A stretch of 64,000 nt of DNA from contig DAORKG010000001.1 of assembly GCA_035439445.1 (NCBI GenBank), positions 62,001-126,000 on the forward strand. The letters are read 5' to 3'. Source of the DNA: UBA4416 sp035439445. Its GTDB lineage: Bacteria > Bacteroidota > Bacteroidia > B-17B0 > Aurantibacillaceae. Each line of letters begins with the position of its first letter. The stretch's first letter is position 1. This document shows, one piece after another, positions 26,819 to 36,734 of this stretch. Made by a program: the position numbers and the translations under genes. Under the pieces are notes generated by a model, which was not told the origin of the DNA, made no database searches, and saw only the letters and a program-made list of their open reading frames with translations.

Positions 26819-27976
26819 ATGATTCGTATGAAACAAAAAATTTTACTCTTCGCATTTACTTTACTAAGTACAATGCTTTTCTCTCAAGCTGTTCCTATGG
26901 CTTTCGAGGATTGGAAAACTACAATGGGAACTCAAAATTTCTTTTATAAAAATGTAACTAAAACAGATTTATCTGGTAATATTTACGTTGCAGGTGCAAC
27001 AGTAAACGGCGCAGGCAATACCGATATTCTTTTGGCAAAATACAGTAGTGCGGGCGTTCAGTTATGGATACAACAATATGCAGGTGCAGGTCTTGGTAAT
27101 GATTTTGCTACAGATATGTTTGTTACATCTAATGCTATTTATCTTACTGGTGGTGTTGCCACAAGCACCGCATCACCTACTACAGATGTTATAACAATGA
27201 AGTATAATTTATCAGGTGTATTGCAATGGGTTTCAACTTACAATGGTGCTGGTAACTCATTTGATGCAGGAAGAGGTTTAGCGTATCACACACAATCAAA
27301 TACATTATATGTATCTGGAGGCACTTATAATACTAGTTTAAATTCTGATATCTTAGCAATTGCTTATAATTCTTCTGGAACTCAATTATGGGCAAACACT
27401 TACAATTACACATCAAATTTAGATGATGCAGGAGTTAAAATAGCTATTGGCGGTTCAACAGTTGCGGTTACTGGTGCCGTAACCAATTCAACAAACAATT
27501 ACAAAAATGCTACCATTACTTTCGATAAAACTACTGGTACATTAACTGCTGTTAATATTAGCACAGCTGTAACAACTTCTAGTGTAAATACTGTTACTGA
27601 TTTAGTAATTGATGCTTCAAATAATTATTACGTTGTTGGTTCATCTCTAGTATCTGGTCAAGGATATAATTACTATGTTCAAAAATTAAATAGTTCTTTA
27701 ATTACTGCATGGACATATACCTACAACGGCGCAAGTAATTTAGATGATATTGCCAAAGGAGTTCAGGTTGATGCATCAGGTAATGTTTATATTACAGGAT
27801 ATTCAACAAGTTCAACTCAAGGTAGAAATATTGTTACCATAAAATTAAATAGTAGTGGCACAAATCAATGGACGCAAACCATTAATGGTTCTGCAAATGG
27901 CGATGATGAAGCCAATGATATGGTTTTAGATGTATCTGCCAATGTATATATTACTGGCTATACAAAGATGCGTTAA
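26819..27976 (+). CDS. Secreted beta-propeller (SBBP-type) protein, N-terminal part of a frameshifted gene
   Basis: This 385-residue frame has a signal peptide (to about FSQAVP) and then beta-propeller repeats of the SBBP type, with the recurring pattern D..GNVYITGYS, IVTIKLNSSGTNQW, NGSANGDDEANDM. It ends abruptly within a repeat at ITGYTKMR. The next frame continues the same repeat (YKDALNNKDYYTAKYNTSG) without an internal start, so the stop is caused by a one-base shift near 27962-27966. Restoring one A in the AAA run gives ITGYTKDALNNKDYY. The whole gene would run to 30672 (about 1284 residues). The fragment lacks its own sorting domain. Confidence 0.8.
   Translation: MIRMKQKILLFAFTLLSTMLFSQAVPMAFEDWKTTMGTQNFFYKNVTKTDLSGNIYVAGATVNGAGNTDILLAKYSSAGVQLWIQQYAGAGLGNDFATDMFVTSNAIYLTGGVATSTASPTTDVITMKYNLSGVLQWVSTYNGAGNSFDAGRGLAYHTQSNTLYVSGGTYNTSLNSDILAIAYNSSGTQLWANTYNYTSNLDDAGVKIAIGGSTVAVTGAVTNSTNNYKNATITFDKTTGTLTAVNISTAVTTSSVNTVTDLVIDASNNYYVVGSSLVSGQGYNYYVQKLNSSLITAWTYTYNGASNLDDIAKGVQVDASGNVYITGYSTSSTQGRNIVTIKLNSSGTNQWTQTINGSANGDDEANDMVLDVSANVYITGYTKMR
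27959..27970 (+). other. Frameshift site in T9SS beta-propeller gene
   Basis: Upstream the reading frame is TAT ACA AAG ATG CGT TAA; one additional A in the AAA run gives TAT ACA AAA GAT GCG TTA and joins the two open frames with a perfect repeat match. One base is therefore missing here, either in the genome or in the assembly. Confidence 0.8.
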
Positions 27977-28221
27977 ATAATAAAGATTATTATACAGCAA
28001 AATATAATACAAGTGGTACAAAATTATGGGAAATACAAACAGATGGCAATCATTTAAACGACCAATCTACAAATATTGCTCTTGATAGTTTAACTAATGT
28101 TATTGTAACAGGACAAACTGAAACAACCCAAAATTCTTTTAGCTTTACTACGGCTAAGTATTTACAAAAAAATATTATTACACCTACTGATTTCAACGGA
28201 GAATCACCTGTAGCTAATTTT

Positions 28222-30672
28222 ATGTTTTATCAAAATAAAGGTCAAATTGTTGATACCACTCATATAGTTGTTTCAGATGTGAAATTTTATACAAACAATA
28301 CAAACCCAGTGTTTTATTTTAAAAACCGAAGTCAGAGCTTTGTTTTTGCAAAAAATGATACAGCAATGGTTAATCACAAAGATACCCTTCAACGGATAGA
28401 TTTGAACTTTACTAATTCTTTGGAAAGTGCAAAAACATACCCATTAGAGCAACAAAAAAATGGATATCTTAATTATTTCGTGCCACAAGCTGGTAGTGGA
28501 GGGATTACAGGTGTGTTTGGCAACAAGCGCTTAATTACAACAAATTTATATAATAATATAGATTTAATGACAACAAGTAATCAAAATGGAATAAAGTATT
28601 ATTTTATAGTTAAACCTGGTGGTGATATGAGAGATATAAAACTTGAATTTTCCGGAGCAACTTCTTATAGTTTAAATGGAGCTACAAATTACCTATCAAT
28701 TAATAGTAAAATAGGAAAAGTTACTTTTGATAAGCCGGTTGCTTATCAATTAACTTCCACTAACTCTACAGTAGCTATAACTAGTTTCTCGCCCACATGG
28801 ACAGTTGATGGAGCAAGTAATAAGTATAAGTTTAATAATGGAACTTATACTTCATCATTAACGCTAGTAATAGAAGTTGATCAAGGTAATTCTGTGATAT
28901 CAACGCTCACAAATTCTTTAAATTGTGAATGGTCAACATATGTAGGCGGTTCAAATAACGAAGCTGCTACTAATGTTAAATCAGATGCCAACAGTAATTT
29001 GTTTGTTTCAGGGTTTACCTATTCTTCTAATTTCCCTCCTGCTGGCCTGTATGTTTTTCAAAACTATAATAATGGCAGCTATGATGGGTTTATGGATAAA
29101 TATGATGTGAATGGAACAAGGGTGTGGTCTACTTATATTGGAGGCACAGAAGACGATAATATCATGGGTTTTGATATAGCTCCAAACGGTGAAATTTATA
29201 TGGTTGGACAAACTACCTCTACATTAGTAACTTTAGGTAAAGCTGGAGCAACGAATTCATTAACGCCGATAGGTGCGGAAGATTTTTTTATTTTTCAAAT
29301 GTCTACTGACGCACAACAAAAAAAATGGCTGACTTATTATGGAGGTAATGCCAAAGATGATTATATAACCTGCAAATTTGATGCAAATGGTAATTTCTTT
29401 ATGGTTGGAAGAACTCTTTCAAAAAACCTACCAATATTAGGCAGTACACCTCAATATACCAACACAAATCATGATGTTTTATCAACAGCAGAAGGGTTTA
29501 TTGTTAGATACAACTCTTCGTCTCAAATAACATGGGCAACTTATCTTGGTTCATCTAATAACGGTACTTTAACTAGTGCACATGATGGATTACAAGACTT
29601 GGATTTTGATTCAAATAATGACCTTTATGTTATTGGTTATGCCAATGGAACTGATTTTCCAAATACTGTTAATGGAAATTCTACAAATTTTTCACACTAT
29701 AATGCTCTTGTTTCAGATGCAACAATTAGCCACTTCTCAAACACAGGACAGATAAAATGGTCTACATGTATGGGAAGCGTTACTAATAGTACTTTTAATG
29801 CTATTAAAATAAAAAATAATAAAATTTATTTAACAGGTTTTAAAACTACAAGTGGACTAAATTTTCCTCTGAAGAATAGTGGAAACTGGTATTATTCTAC
29901 GGCAAGTTCGGGGTTGACCGATGCTATTTTTACGATATTTAACAATAAGGATTCTTTATTACATTCTACTTACATAGCAGGTGATGATTGGCAAGTTGGA
30001 GAAGATATAGATGTTGATGCCCTTGGTAAAGTATATATTTCAGGAAAAACAGAAAGCACAGTTTTTCCTGCTTCAGTTTCACAAGCACCAAATACGTATA
30101 TACAATCATTTAACGGATATAATGATATGTTTATATTTGCCCTTGAACCAGGTAATACAAATATTGTTTGGGCAACTAATATAGGAGGTACAAATTTTGA
30201 TGGTTCCGTTTTGTATCCAGGAGGGTCAAGCATAGATATAAATCAATTAAACATGTTACATCTTGCGGGCTCAACAATGAGTAATACGTTGTTTCCTTTA
30301 TATAGTGGTACTGTAGGAGTAACGTATTTTGATGGTGGTTTTAATTCGGGAGTAGATGTTTCTATAACAAGATTTAATTTACACCCGATAAATTTTGTTG
30401 GAATTAAAGAAAATCAAAAAAACGATTTGGCTGAATTTTTAATATATCCTAACCCGACTCAAAGTATTATAAATGTGAAACTGAATGCTACAAACGAGCA
30501 TACTTTTTATTATATTTACAATACATTGGGACAAGCCGTAAAAGAAGGAGTATTTGAGAAAAATATAGAAATTAATCCTATTGATTTATCGAGTTTATCT
30601 CATGGTCTGTATATATTAGAAGTAAAACAAAAAGATAAAAAGGCTTCGGTGAAATTTGTAAAACATGACTAG
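28222..30672 (+). CDS. Secreted SBBP/T9SS type A protein, C-terminal part of the frameshifted gene
   Basis: From the first ATG this frame gives 816 residues, but coding similarity begins at about 27961 with no start, so ATG 28222 is an internal Met. Near the start is MFYQNKGQIVDTTHIVVSDV, the beginning of a domain (DUF7948-like) that often precedes SBBP repeats in Bacteroidota. Repeats follow, with WSTYVGGSNNEAATNV, WSTYIGGTEDDNIMG, WLTYYGGNAKDDYI and WATNIGGTNFDGS. The C-terminus is a type A sorting domain (IYPNPTQSIINVKL to VKFVKHD). The complete product would be an exported beta-propeller protein. The end overlaps the next gene by 8 bases. Confidence 0.82.
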   Translation: MFYQNKGQIVDTTHIVVSDVKFYTNNTNPVFYFKNRSQSFVFAKNDTAMVNHKDTLQRIDLNFTNSLESAKTYPLEQQKNGYLNYFVPQAGSGGITGVFGNKRLITTNLYNNIDLMTTSNQNGIKYYFIVKPGGDMRDIKLEFSGATSYSLNGATNYLSINSKIGKVTFDKPVAYQLTSTNSTVAITSFSPTWTVDGASNKYKFNNGTYTSSLTLVIEVDQGNSVISTLTNSLNCEWSTYVGGSNNEAATNVKSDANSNLFVSGFTYSSNFPPAGLYVFQNYNNGSYDGFMDKYDVNGTRVWSTYIGGTEDDNIMGFDIAPNGEIYMVGQTTSTLVTLGKAGATNSLTPIGAEDFFIFQMSTDAQQKKWLTYYGGNAKDDYITCKFDANGNFFMVGRTLSKNLPILGSTPQYTNTNHDVLSTAEGFIVRYNSSSQITWATYLGSSNNGTLTSAHDGLQDLDFDSNNDLYVIGYANGTDFPNTVNGNSTNFSHYNALVSDATISHFSNTGQIKWSTCMGSVTNSTFNAIKIKNNKIYLTGFKTTSGLNFPLKNSGNWYYSTASSGLTDAIFTIFNNKDSLLHSTYIAGDDWQVGEDIDVDALGKVYISGKTESTVFPASVSQAPNTYIQSFNGYNDMFIFALEPGNTNIVWATNIGGTNFDGSVLYPGGSSIDINQLNMLHLAGSTMSNTLFPLYSGTVGVTYFDGGFNSGVDVSITRFNLHPINFVGIKENQKNDLAEFLIYPNPTQSIINVKLNATNEHTFYYIYNTLGQAVKEGVFEKNIEINPIDLSSLSHGLYILEVKQKDKKASVKFVKHD

Positions 30673-32059
30673 ATTTGCGGTAATAATTTTATTATTTATA
30701 AGCCTTAAGGTAGAATCCCAAAACTTTGGGGCTCTGCCTTATTTGAATAATTCATCGGATTACATTGAAAGAATGTTTTTTGATTCGGTTCATGATAAGT
30801 TGATTGTGAGTAGTAAATTTATGGATTATGTTAATGGCAAAAATGTGCGAGGTGTTTGGTCTTGGAACGATGTAATTTATGATTCATTGAGTAGTGGTCT
30901 TAACACACATGACACTTTAAATAATACAGCTAACAGCACCGCTATGTGTGGAATTTCTTATAATGGTAAATTATTAGTTGGAGGTAGTTTTCAATCGGTA
31001 GGTGGCATAAATACATCTTGTTTGGCAACATGGGATGGTACTCATTGGGATAGCCTTCCAGTAAGAGCATTTAGGCCATTAGATTATTCAGGGTCTATAT
31101 ATGGATTGACTAAACACAATAATAAACTTTATATCTATGGTGTTTTTGATACCATACAAGGGCAACCTGCTAATGGAATAGCAACATATGATGGCGTTTC
31201 ATATCAACCAGTAAGTGTTCCTTTAATGCCTCAAGCATTTATTACGAACATGCTTCTTTATAATGGTGAGTTATATATTTCAGGAGTGTTCTCTTATACT
31301 GCCCAAATAGGAAACCGTCATATATTGAAATTTGATGGTACTAATTGGGGAGACGTTGGTGGTGGCATAAAAGGCAGTATAAGTAGTATAAGTTCTATGG
31401 TTATCTATAACAATGAGTTATATGTAGGAGGTTTTTTTTCGAAAACAAATGGAAACGTAGCGGATATTGTAATGAAATGGGATGGCAGTAGCTGGCATGA
31501 TGTAGGTTGGGGTAACGAATATCAGAACGGAAATATTTGGAAATTATTGGTTCATCACAATAAACTTTATGCTTTTGGCTCATTTGAAAAAGCGGCAAAT
31601 ACTACTGCTAGCAGAGTTGCCGTTTTTGATGGTACTCAATGGTGTACATTTTCTGATACTCTCAGTAGCGGAATTAATACCGCAGCTATATATCATGACA
31701 CTATATACATCGCTGGTAATTTTAAAAAAATCAACAGTGATACGACTAAGCGTTGTATTGCTAAAATAAAACAACCTGAGATTTATAGTGATTGTGTTAG
31801 TGTAGTTGGCATAAATGAATTATCATTGGATAATTACATTTCTGTTTATCCCAACCCAACAACATCAATCTTAAATATTAATAATGAAAACCATCAATTT
31901 AAAAACGCTACTCTTGAAATTAAAAATTATTTGGGGCAAGTCGTTTTGTCTGTTCCTTTCTACAATCAAATAAATATTTCTAACCTTTCCGCAGGTATGT
32001 ATTTTTTAACAGTCCAGGATAAAGAGAGAAAAAGGACAGTGAAGTTTGTGAAAGAGTGA
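30665..32059 (+). CDS. Secreted beta-propeller-like protein with T9SS type A sorting domain
   Basis: A 464-residue protein with a signal peptide (about 1-19, ending VESQN) and Kelch-like repeats of about 45-50 residues: YNGKLLVGGSFQSVGG, WDGTHWDSLPV, NNKLYIYGVFDT, YNGELYISGVFS, FDGTNWGDVGGG, YNNELYVGGFFSK, WDGSSWHDVGWG. Its C-terminal sorting domain runs from VYPNPTTSILNINN to RTVKFVKE. The ATG lies inside the end of the preceding gene (8-base overlap), so translation is probably coupled. The ligand is unknown. Confidence 0.87.
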   Translation: MTRFAVIILLFISLKVESQNFGALPYLNNSSDYIERMFFDSVHDKLIVSSKFMDYVNGKNVRGVWSWNDVIYDSLSSGLNTHDTLNNTANSTAMCGISYNGKLLVGGSFQSVGGINTSCLATWDGTHWDSLPVRAFRPLDYSGSIYGLTKHNNKLYIYGVFDTIQGQPANGIATYDGVSYQPVSVPLMPQAFITNMLLYNGELYISGVFSYTAQIGNRHILKFDGTNWGDVGGGIKGSISSISSMVIYNNELYVGGFFSKTNGNVADIVMKWDGSSWHDVGWGNEYQNGNIWKLLVHHNKLYAFGSFEKAANTTASRVAVFDGTQWCTFSDTLSSGINTAAIYHDTIYIAGNFKKINSDTTKRCIAKIKQPEIYSDCVSVVGINELSLDNYISVYPNPTTSILNINNENHQFKNATLEIKNYLGQVVLSVPFYNQINISNLSAGMYFLTVQDKERKRTVKFVKE

Positions 32060-32204
32060 TTAGAAAAACAATACTGTCTTTTGATTTGAAATTCCTGCCT
32101 GCAAAACCTCTAACTCCAATATCTCATTCCCCACCCAAAATCAGTCTAAAAATCTTATAAACAATCGGTTGAAAAGTACGTTACTTAAGGGATTGGAATT
32201 TCCT

Positions 32205-32212
32205 TAAATTTG
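32205..32212 (+). promoter_or_regulatory. Candidate -7 promoter element of gcvP
   Basis: TAAATTTG fits the Bacteroidota -7 consensus TAnnTTTG exactly and lies 24 bases before the gcvP start. No clear -33 TTTG is found at the expected 19-21 base spacing, so the call is tentative. Confidence 0.4.
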
Positions 32213-32236
32213 TACCTCTTAATCAAATAATTACAT

Positions 32237-35098
32237 ATGACTACTGATAAATTTGTTTCCCGTCATAACGGTCCACGTGAAAATGAAATTAAACAAATGT
32301 TGGCCAAAATTGGCGTTTTATCAATTGATGAATTAATTAGCCAAACTGTGCCTTCAGGTATCCGTTTAAAACAACCATTGCAAGTAGCTCCTGCTATGAG
32401 CGAGTACCAATACACTAAGCACTTAAAAGCTTTAGGTAAAAAAAATAAGGTATTTCGTTCTTACATTGGTTTAGGGTATTACAACAATATTTTACCGGCA
32501 GTTATTCAACGTAACATTTTAGAAAATCCAGGTTGGTACACGGCTTACACTCCATATCAAGCAGAGATTGCACAAGGACGTTTAGAAGCGATTTTAAATT
32601 TCCAAACCATGGTAATGGATTTAACAGCGATGCCAATTGCTAACGCGTCTTTATTAGATGAAGCAACAGCAGCAGCTGAAGCTTTATTTATGTTTTACAG
32701 TAACCGTAGCAAAGCAAAAATTGCAAACGGTGGAAATAAATTCTTTATCAGTGAAACAGTTTTCCCTCAAACCATTGATGTCGTTAGAACACGTGCGGTA
32801 CCATACGGAATTGAATTAGTAGTTGGTGATGCAAATACCGTTTCATTAGATGATTCATTCTTTGGTGCATTAATTCAATATCCTGATATTAACGGAGAGG
32901 TAAATGATTATAAAGCATTTGTTGCAAATGCACATTCAAAAGAAATTCAGGTCGTAGTAGCTACTGATTTATTGGCTTTAGCATTATTAACTCCTCCGGG
33001 CGAGTGGGGTGTTGATTGTGTGATTGGTAACTCTCAACGTTTTGGTGTTCCATTAGGATATGGTGGACCTCACGCAGCGTTCTTTACTTGTAAAGAAGAT
33101 TACAAGCGCTTAATTCCGGGACGTATTATTGGTGTATCGGTTGATGCTCAAGGTAATCCTGCATTACGTATGGCTTTACAAACTCGTGAGCAACATATCA
33201 AACGTGATAAAGCAACTTCTAATATTTGTACAGCTCAAGCCTTATTAGCAATTATGGCTAGTATGTATGCTGTGTATCACGGACAAGAAGGTATTAAAGC
33301 GATTGCACAAAGTGTGCATAATGCGACTAACTCTGTGGCTGAAGCTTTAAAAGGATTAGGATTAAACGTTAAAACAAAATTATATTTCGATACCATTATT
33401 GTTGAATGTGATGCAGCTAAAGTAATTGCGGCTGCTGAAGCTAAAGAAATTAACTTCCGTTTAGTAGATGCTAAACATGTTGGTATTTCATTAGATCAAA
33501 CGATTGAACAAAATGATTTAAATGATATCGTTTCTATTTTTGCTAACGCTGCTAAAGAAGTAACTTACAAAGCATCAACATTAATTTCTTCTTCAAACTT
33601 AAAACGTACATCTGCTTACTTAACTCATCCAACTTTTAATTCTTACCATAGTGAGAGTGAAATGATGCGTTACATTAAGCGTTTAGAAAATAAAGATTTA
33701 TCATTAGTTCATTCTATGATTTCTTTAGGTTCTTGTACGATGAAATTAAATGCAGCATCTGAATTGTTGCCTTTAACATGGCCTGAGTTTGCAAACATTC
33801 ATCCATTTGTTCCGGTTAATCAAGCGCAAGGATATGCTGAGTTAATTGAGCAATTAAATAAAGATTTATCTGAGATTACTGGTTTTGCTCGTATGAGCTT
33901 CCAGCCAAACTCTGGTGCTCAAGGTGAGTACGCAGGTTTAATGGTAATCAGAGCATATCATATTGCTAATGGAAATGCTCACCGTAACGTGGCATTAATT
34001 CCGTCATCGGCTCATGGTACAAACCCTGCATCAGCTGCTATGGCAGGTATGCATATTGTTGTAACAAAGTGTGACGAAAAAGGAAATATTGATTTAGCAG
34101 ATTTACGTGCTAAAGCAGAACAACATAAAGATAATTTATCTTGTTTAATGGTAACTTATCCTTCTACGCACGGTGTTTACGAAGAGTCTATCACTGAGAT
34201 TACAAAATTAATTCACGATAATGGTGGATTAGTTTATATGGATGGAGCCAACATGAATGCACAAGTTGGTTTAACATCTCCGGGAAATATTGGGGCTGAT
34301 GTATGTCACTTAAACTTACACAAAACCTTTGCTATTCCTCACGGTGGTGGTGGACCTGGCATGGGACCAATTGGTGTGGTTGAAAAACTAGTACCTTTCT
34401 TGCCATCTCATAAAATTGTAAATACAAGTGGAGATAAAGGAATTACAGCAGTATCTGCAGCACCTTACGGCAGTGCGTTAATTTTATTAATTTCTTACGG
34501 TTACATTAAAATGTTAGGTGGTGAAGGTTTAAAACAAGCTACTGAGATGGCTATTTTAAATGCTAACTACATGAAAGAAGTATTATCCGGTAGCTACAAA
34601 ATTTTATATACAGGTAAAAACGGACGTTGTGCACATGAGATGATTTTAGATTGTAACGAATTTAAAATGGCTTCAGGTGTTGAGGTTGCTGATATGGCAA
34701 AACGTTTAATGGATTATGGTTTCCATGCACCAACAGTGGCTTTCCCTGTAGTTAATACTTTAATGGTGGAGCCAACTGAATCTGAATCAAAAGCTGAGTT
34801 AGATCGCTTCTGCGAAGCAATGATTGCTATTCGTAAAGAGATTAAAGAAATCGAGGAAGGTAAATTCGACAAGGTAAATAATGTGATTAAAAATGCACCG
34901 CACACTTGTAAATTAGTGGTTGCTGATAATTGGGATAAACCTTATTCTCGTCAAAAAGCAGCTTATCCATTAACTTGGGTTAGAGAAAATAAATTCTGGC
35001 CAAGTGTTGCTAAAGTCGATAATGCTTATGGCGATAGAAATTTAGTATGTTCTTGCGCACCTATAGAGGCCTATATGGAAGAAGCGGTTAACGCTTAA
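32237..35098 (+). CDS. gcvP: Glycine dehydrogenase (decarboxylating), P protein of glycine cleavage
   Basis: A 953-residue single-chain GcvP, the PLP enzyme that decarboxylates glycine and passes the aminomethyl group to the H protein. Both ancestral halves are present: the N-terminal half (RHNGPRENEIKQML, IGLGYYNNILPAVIQRN, YTPYQAEIAQGRLE) and the C-terminal half with the PLP-lysine segment HLNLHKTFAIPHGGGGPGMG, plus SCTMKLNAASELLP. The length is normal for the fused form (about 950). gcvT and gcvH are not in the window. Codon use looks more selected than in neighbouring genes, which fits high expression. Confidence 0.97.
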   Translation: MTTDKFVSRHNGPRENEIKQMLAKIGVLSIDELISQTVPSGIRLKQPLQVAPAMSEYQYTKHLKALGKKNKVFRSYIGLGYYNNILPAVIQRNILENPGWYTAYTPYQAEIAQGRLEAILNFQTMVMDLTAMPIANASLLDEATAAAEALFMFYSNRSKAKIANGGNKFFISETVFPQTIDVVRTRAVPYGIELVVGDANTVSLDDSFFGALIQYPDINGEVNDYKAFVANAHSKEIQVVVATDLLALALLTPPGEWGVDCVIGNSQRFGVPLGYGGPHAAFFTCKEDYKRLIPGRIIGVSVDAQGNPALRMALQTREQHIKRDKATSNICTAQALLAIMASMYAVYHGQEGIKAIAQSVHNATNSVAEALKGLGLNVKTKLYFDTIIVECDAAKVIAAAEAKEINFRLVDAKHVGISLDQTIEQNDLNDIVSIFANAAKEVTYKASTLISSSNLKRTSAYLTHPTFNSYHSESEMMRYIKRLENKDLSLVHSMISLGSCTMKLNAASELLPLTWPEFANIHPFVPVNQAQGYAELIEQLNKDLSEITGFARMSFQPNSGAQGEYAGLMVIRAYHIANGNAHRNVALIPSSAHGTNPASAAMAGMHIVVTKCDEKGNIDLADLRAKAEQHKDNLSCLMVTYPSTHGVYEESITEITKLIHDNGGLVYMDGANMNAQVGLTSPGNIGADVCHLNLHKTFAIPHGGGGPGMGPIGVVEKLVPFLPSHKIVNTSGDKGITAVSAAPYGSALILLISYGYIKMLGGEGLKQATEMAILNANYMKEVLSGSYKILYTGKNGRCAHEMILDCNEFKMASGVEVADMAKRLMDYGFHAPTVAFPVVNTLMVEPTESESKAELDRFCEAMIAIRKEIKEIEEGKFDKVNNVIKNAPHTCKLVVADNWDKPYSRQKAAYPLTWVRENKFWPSVAKVDNAYGDRNLVCSCAPIEAYMEEAVNA

Positions 35099-35116
35099 TC
35101 AAATAATAAATAATTT

Positions 35117-35147
35117 AAAGCCTCTCAAAAATGAGAGGCTTTTTTTT
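35117..35147 (+). terminator. Intrinsic terminator after gcvP
   Basis: The stem AAGCCTCTC / GAGAGGCTT has a six-base loop and is followed by a run of eight T. It lies 18 bases after the gcvP stop. Confidence 0.88.
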
Positions 35148-35257
35148 GTTAAATAAAATGCTCTTTATCAAATTAATTTATAATGCTACAATTTATAGCA
35201 ATGTAGTTTCGGGTAATATTTAATTTTGTGTTTTGAAATCATTTTACAATGAGGTAT

Positions 35258-35863
35258 GTCCCATCGGGACTAGCTGTTTGTAGAATATAAATAACAATAG
35301 TAATATTAGCTCCATAGGAGCGACCTGTAAAATGCCAAATACCTATTCACAAATATACATTCAAATTGTGTTTGCAGTAAAAGGTCGAGAGAATTTAATT
35401 TCTAAGATTCATCGCGAAGAATTGCATAAATATATAACTGGCATTGTTCAAAACAGGGGACAAAAAATGCTATCCATTTTTTGTATACCTGATCATGTAC
35501 ATTTGTTAGTTGGTATAAAACCATCAATTACAATTTCGGATTTAGTAAGGTATATAAAAGCGGGTACGTCCAATTTTATTAATCAACAGCATTGGGTAAG
35601 GGGTAAATTTAATTGGCAGGAGGGATTCGGAGCTTTTTCTTATTCCAAAAGCCAAATAGATAGTGTAATAAAATATATATTAAGTCAAGAAGAGCATCAT
35701 AAAAAGACTACATTTAGAGAAGAGTATTTTGATCTTCTAGAAAAATTTGAAATTGATTATGATGAGAAATATGTGTTTGAATGGATAGAATAAAACAGGT
35801 CGCTCCTACGGAGCTAACAAACGTCAATTTCATTTTGCTAGTATCAGTAAGCTCCTACGGAGC
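35258..35863 (+). mobile_element. RAYT-type element: IS200-like transposase flanked by palindromic repeats
   Basis: Four short palindromes bracket the transposase gene: GTCCCATCGGGAC (35258-35270), an imperfect GCTCCATAGGAGC inside the left repeat, GCTCCTACGGAGC inside the right repeat, and GCTCCTACGGAGC again at 35851-35863. A 23-base left repeat (35306-35328) and right repeat (35795-35817) are inverted copies with one mismatch. This is the usual design of REP palindromes with their associated tyrosine transposase. The insertion lies between gcvP and the metallo-hydrolase gene. No target-site duplication is evident. Confidence 0.75.
35332..35793 (+). CDS. REP-associated tyrosine transposase (IS200/Y1 family)
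   Basis: A 153-residue HUH-type single-strand nuclease. The catalytic histidines lie in CIPDHVHLLVG and the probable nucleophile Tyr in the helix VIKYILSQEEHHKK; the start MPNTYSQIYIQIVFAVKGREN is typical of the family. Y1 transposases cut and rejoin single-stranded DNA at hairpins. Size and flanking palindromes favour a domesticated RAYT rather than a full IS200/IS605, and no tnpB is present. The gene seems intact. Its start is 4 bases after the left inverted repeat. Confidence 0.87.
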   Translation: MPNTYSQIYIQIVFAVKGRENLISKIHREELHKYITGIVQNRGQKMLSIFCIPDHVHLLVGIKPSITISDLVRYIKAGTSNFINQQHWVRGKFNWQEGFGAFSYSKSQIDSVIKYILSQEEHHKKTTFREEYFDLLEKFEIDYDEKYVFEWIE

Positions 35864-35890
35864 AAAAAATATAACACGTAATAATTAAAA

Positions 35891-36715
35891 ATGTCTTTAT
35901 TCATCACCTCATTAAATTCGGGAAGCAATGGTAATTGTTATTACGTTGGTAATAATAATGAAGCCGTTTTGGTTGATGTAGGTATTTCTTGTAAGGAAGT
36001 GGAATTAAGAATGAAACGTTTGGATTTGTCTTTGGATAAAATCAAAGCCATTTTTATTTCTCATGAACATAGCGATCATATTAAAGGCGTTCAAGCCTTG
36101 TCTAAAAAATATAATTTGCCTGTTTATATTACACCTCAAACATTAAGTAATTCCCATTTAGTTTTAGAGAATGTTTTAATTAAGTCATTTTATGCTTATG
36201 AGAAAGTTGTTATTGGTAGTTTAATTGTAACTCCTTTCCCTAAACGTCATGACGCCTCTGATCCTTATAGTTTTATTGTAGAAGGCAATGGAATTAAAAT
36301 TGGTGTATTAACAGACATTGGTTCTGCTTGCCAACACGTGATTGAAAATTTTAAACAATGTCATGCCGCTTTTTTAGAAGCAAATTATGACGAAGGTTTA
36401 TTAGATAGTGGATATTATCCCTATTATTTAAAAGAACGCATTCGAAGTGATAAAGGGCATTTATCAAATAAACAAGCTTTAGATTTATTTGTAACTCATA
36501 AATCAGAGTTGATGAGTCATGTGATTTTATCACATCTTTCTAAAGACAATAATTGTCCTGTAATAGTAAAAGATTTGTTTTCAAAACATGCTCAACAAAC
36601 ACAAGTGTTGGTAGCATCTCGTTTACAAGAAACAGAAGTGTTTCATATTACAGGTTCATTTGTAAGTCAAAATGTAATGAAACCAAAAGTTACTTTTCAA
36701 ACTTCTTTATTTTAA
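35891..36715 (+). CDS. MBL-fold metallo-hydrolase (YycJ/WalJ-like)
   Basis: A 274-residue cytoplasmic protein with the metallo-beta-lactamase fold. The metal motif H-x-H-x-DH is in FISHEHSDHIKG; SLNSGSNGNCYYVG opens the protein and FPKRHDASDPYSF and VILSHLSKDNNCP give further metal ligands. The Ser-Gly-Ser-x-Gly-Asn start is typical of the YycJ/WalJ group, some of which are DNA exonucleases. The precise substrate is unknown. The MFS transporter gene begins 20 bases after it. Confidence 0.85.
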   Translation: MSLFITSLNSGSNGNCYYVGNNNEAVLVDVGISCKEVELRMKRLDLSLDKIKAIFISHEHSDHIKGVQALSKKYNLPVYITPQTLSNSHLVLENVLIKSFYAYEKVVIGSLIVTPFPKRHDASDPYSFIVEGNGIKIGVLTDIGSACQHVIENFKQCHAAFLEANYDEGLLDSGYYPYYLKERIRSDKGHLSNKQALDLFVTHKSELMSHVILSHLSKDNNCPVIVKDLFSKHAQQTQVLVASRLQETEVFHITGSFVSQNVMKPKVTFQTSLF

Positions 36716-36734
36716 GTAGTTTTGTTATCTGTTT

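Noticed and set aside
35258..35863. Short palindromes considered as a CRISPR-like array
   Set aside because: The repeats are inverted, too few and unevenly spaced, and they bracket a transposase gene; no cas gene is present.
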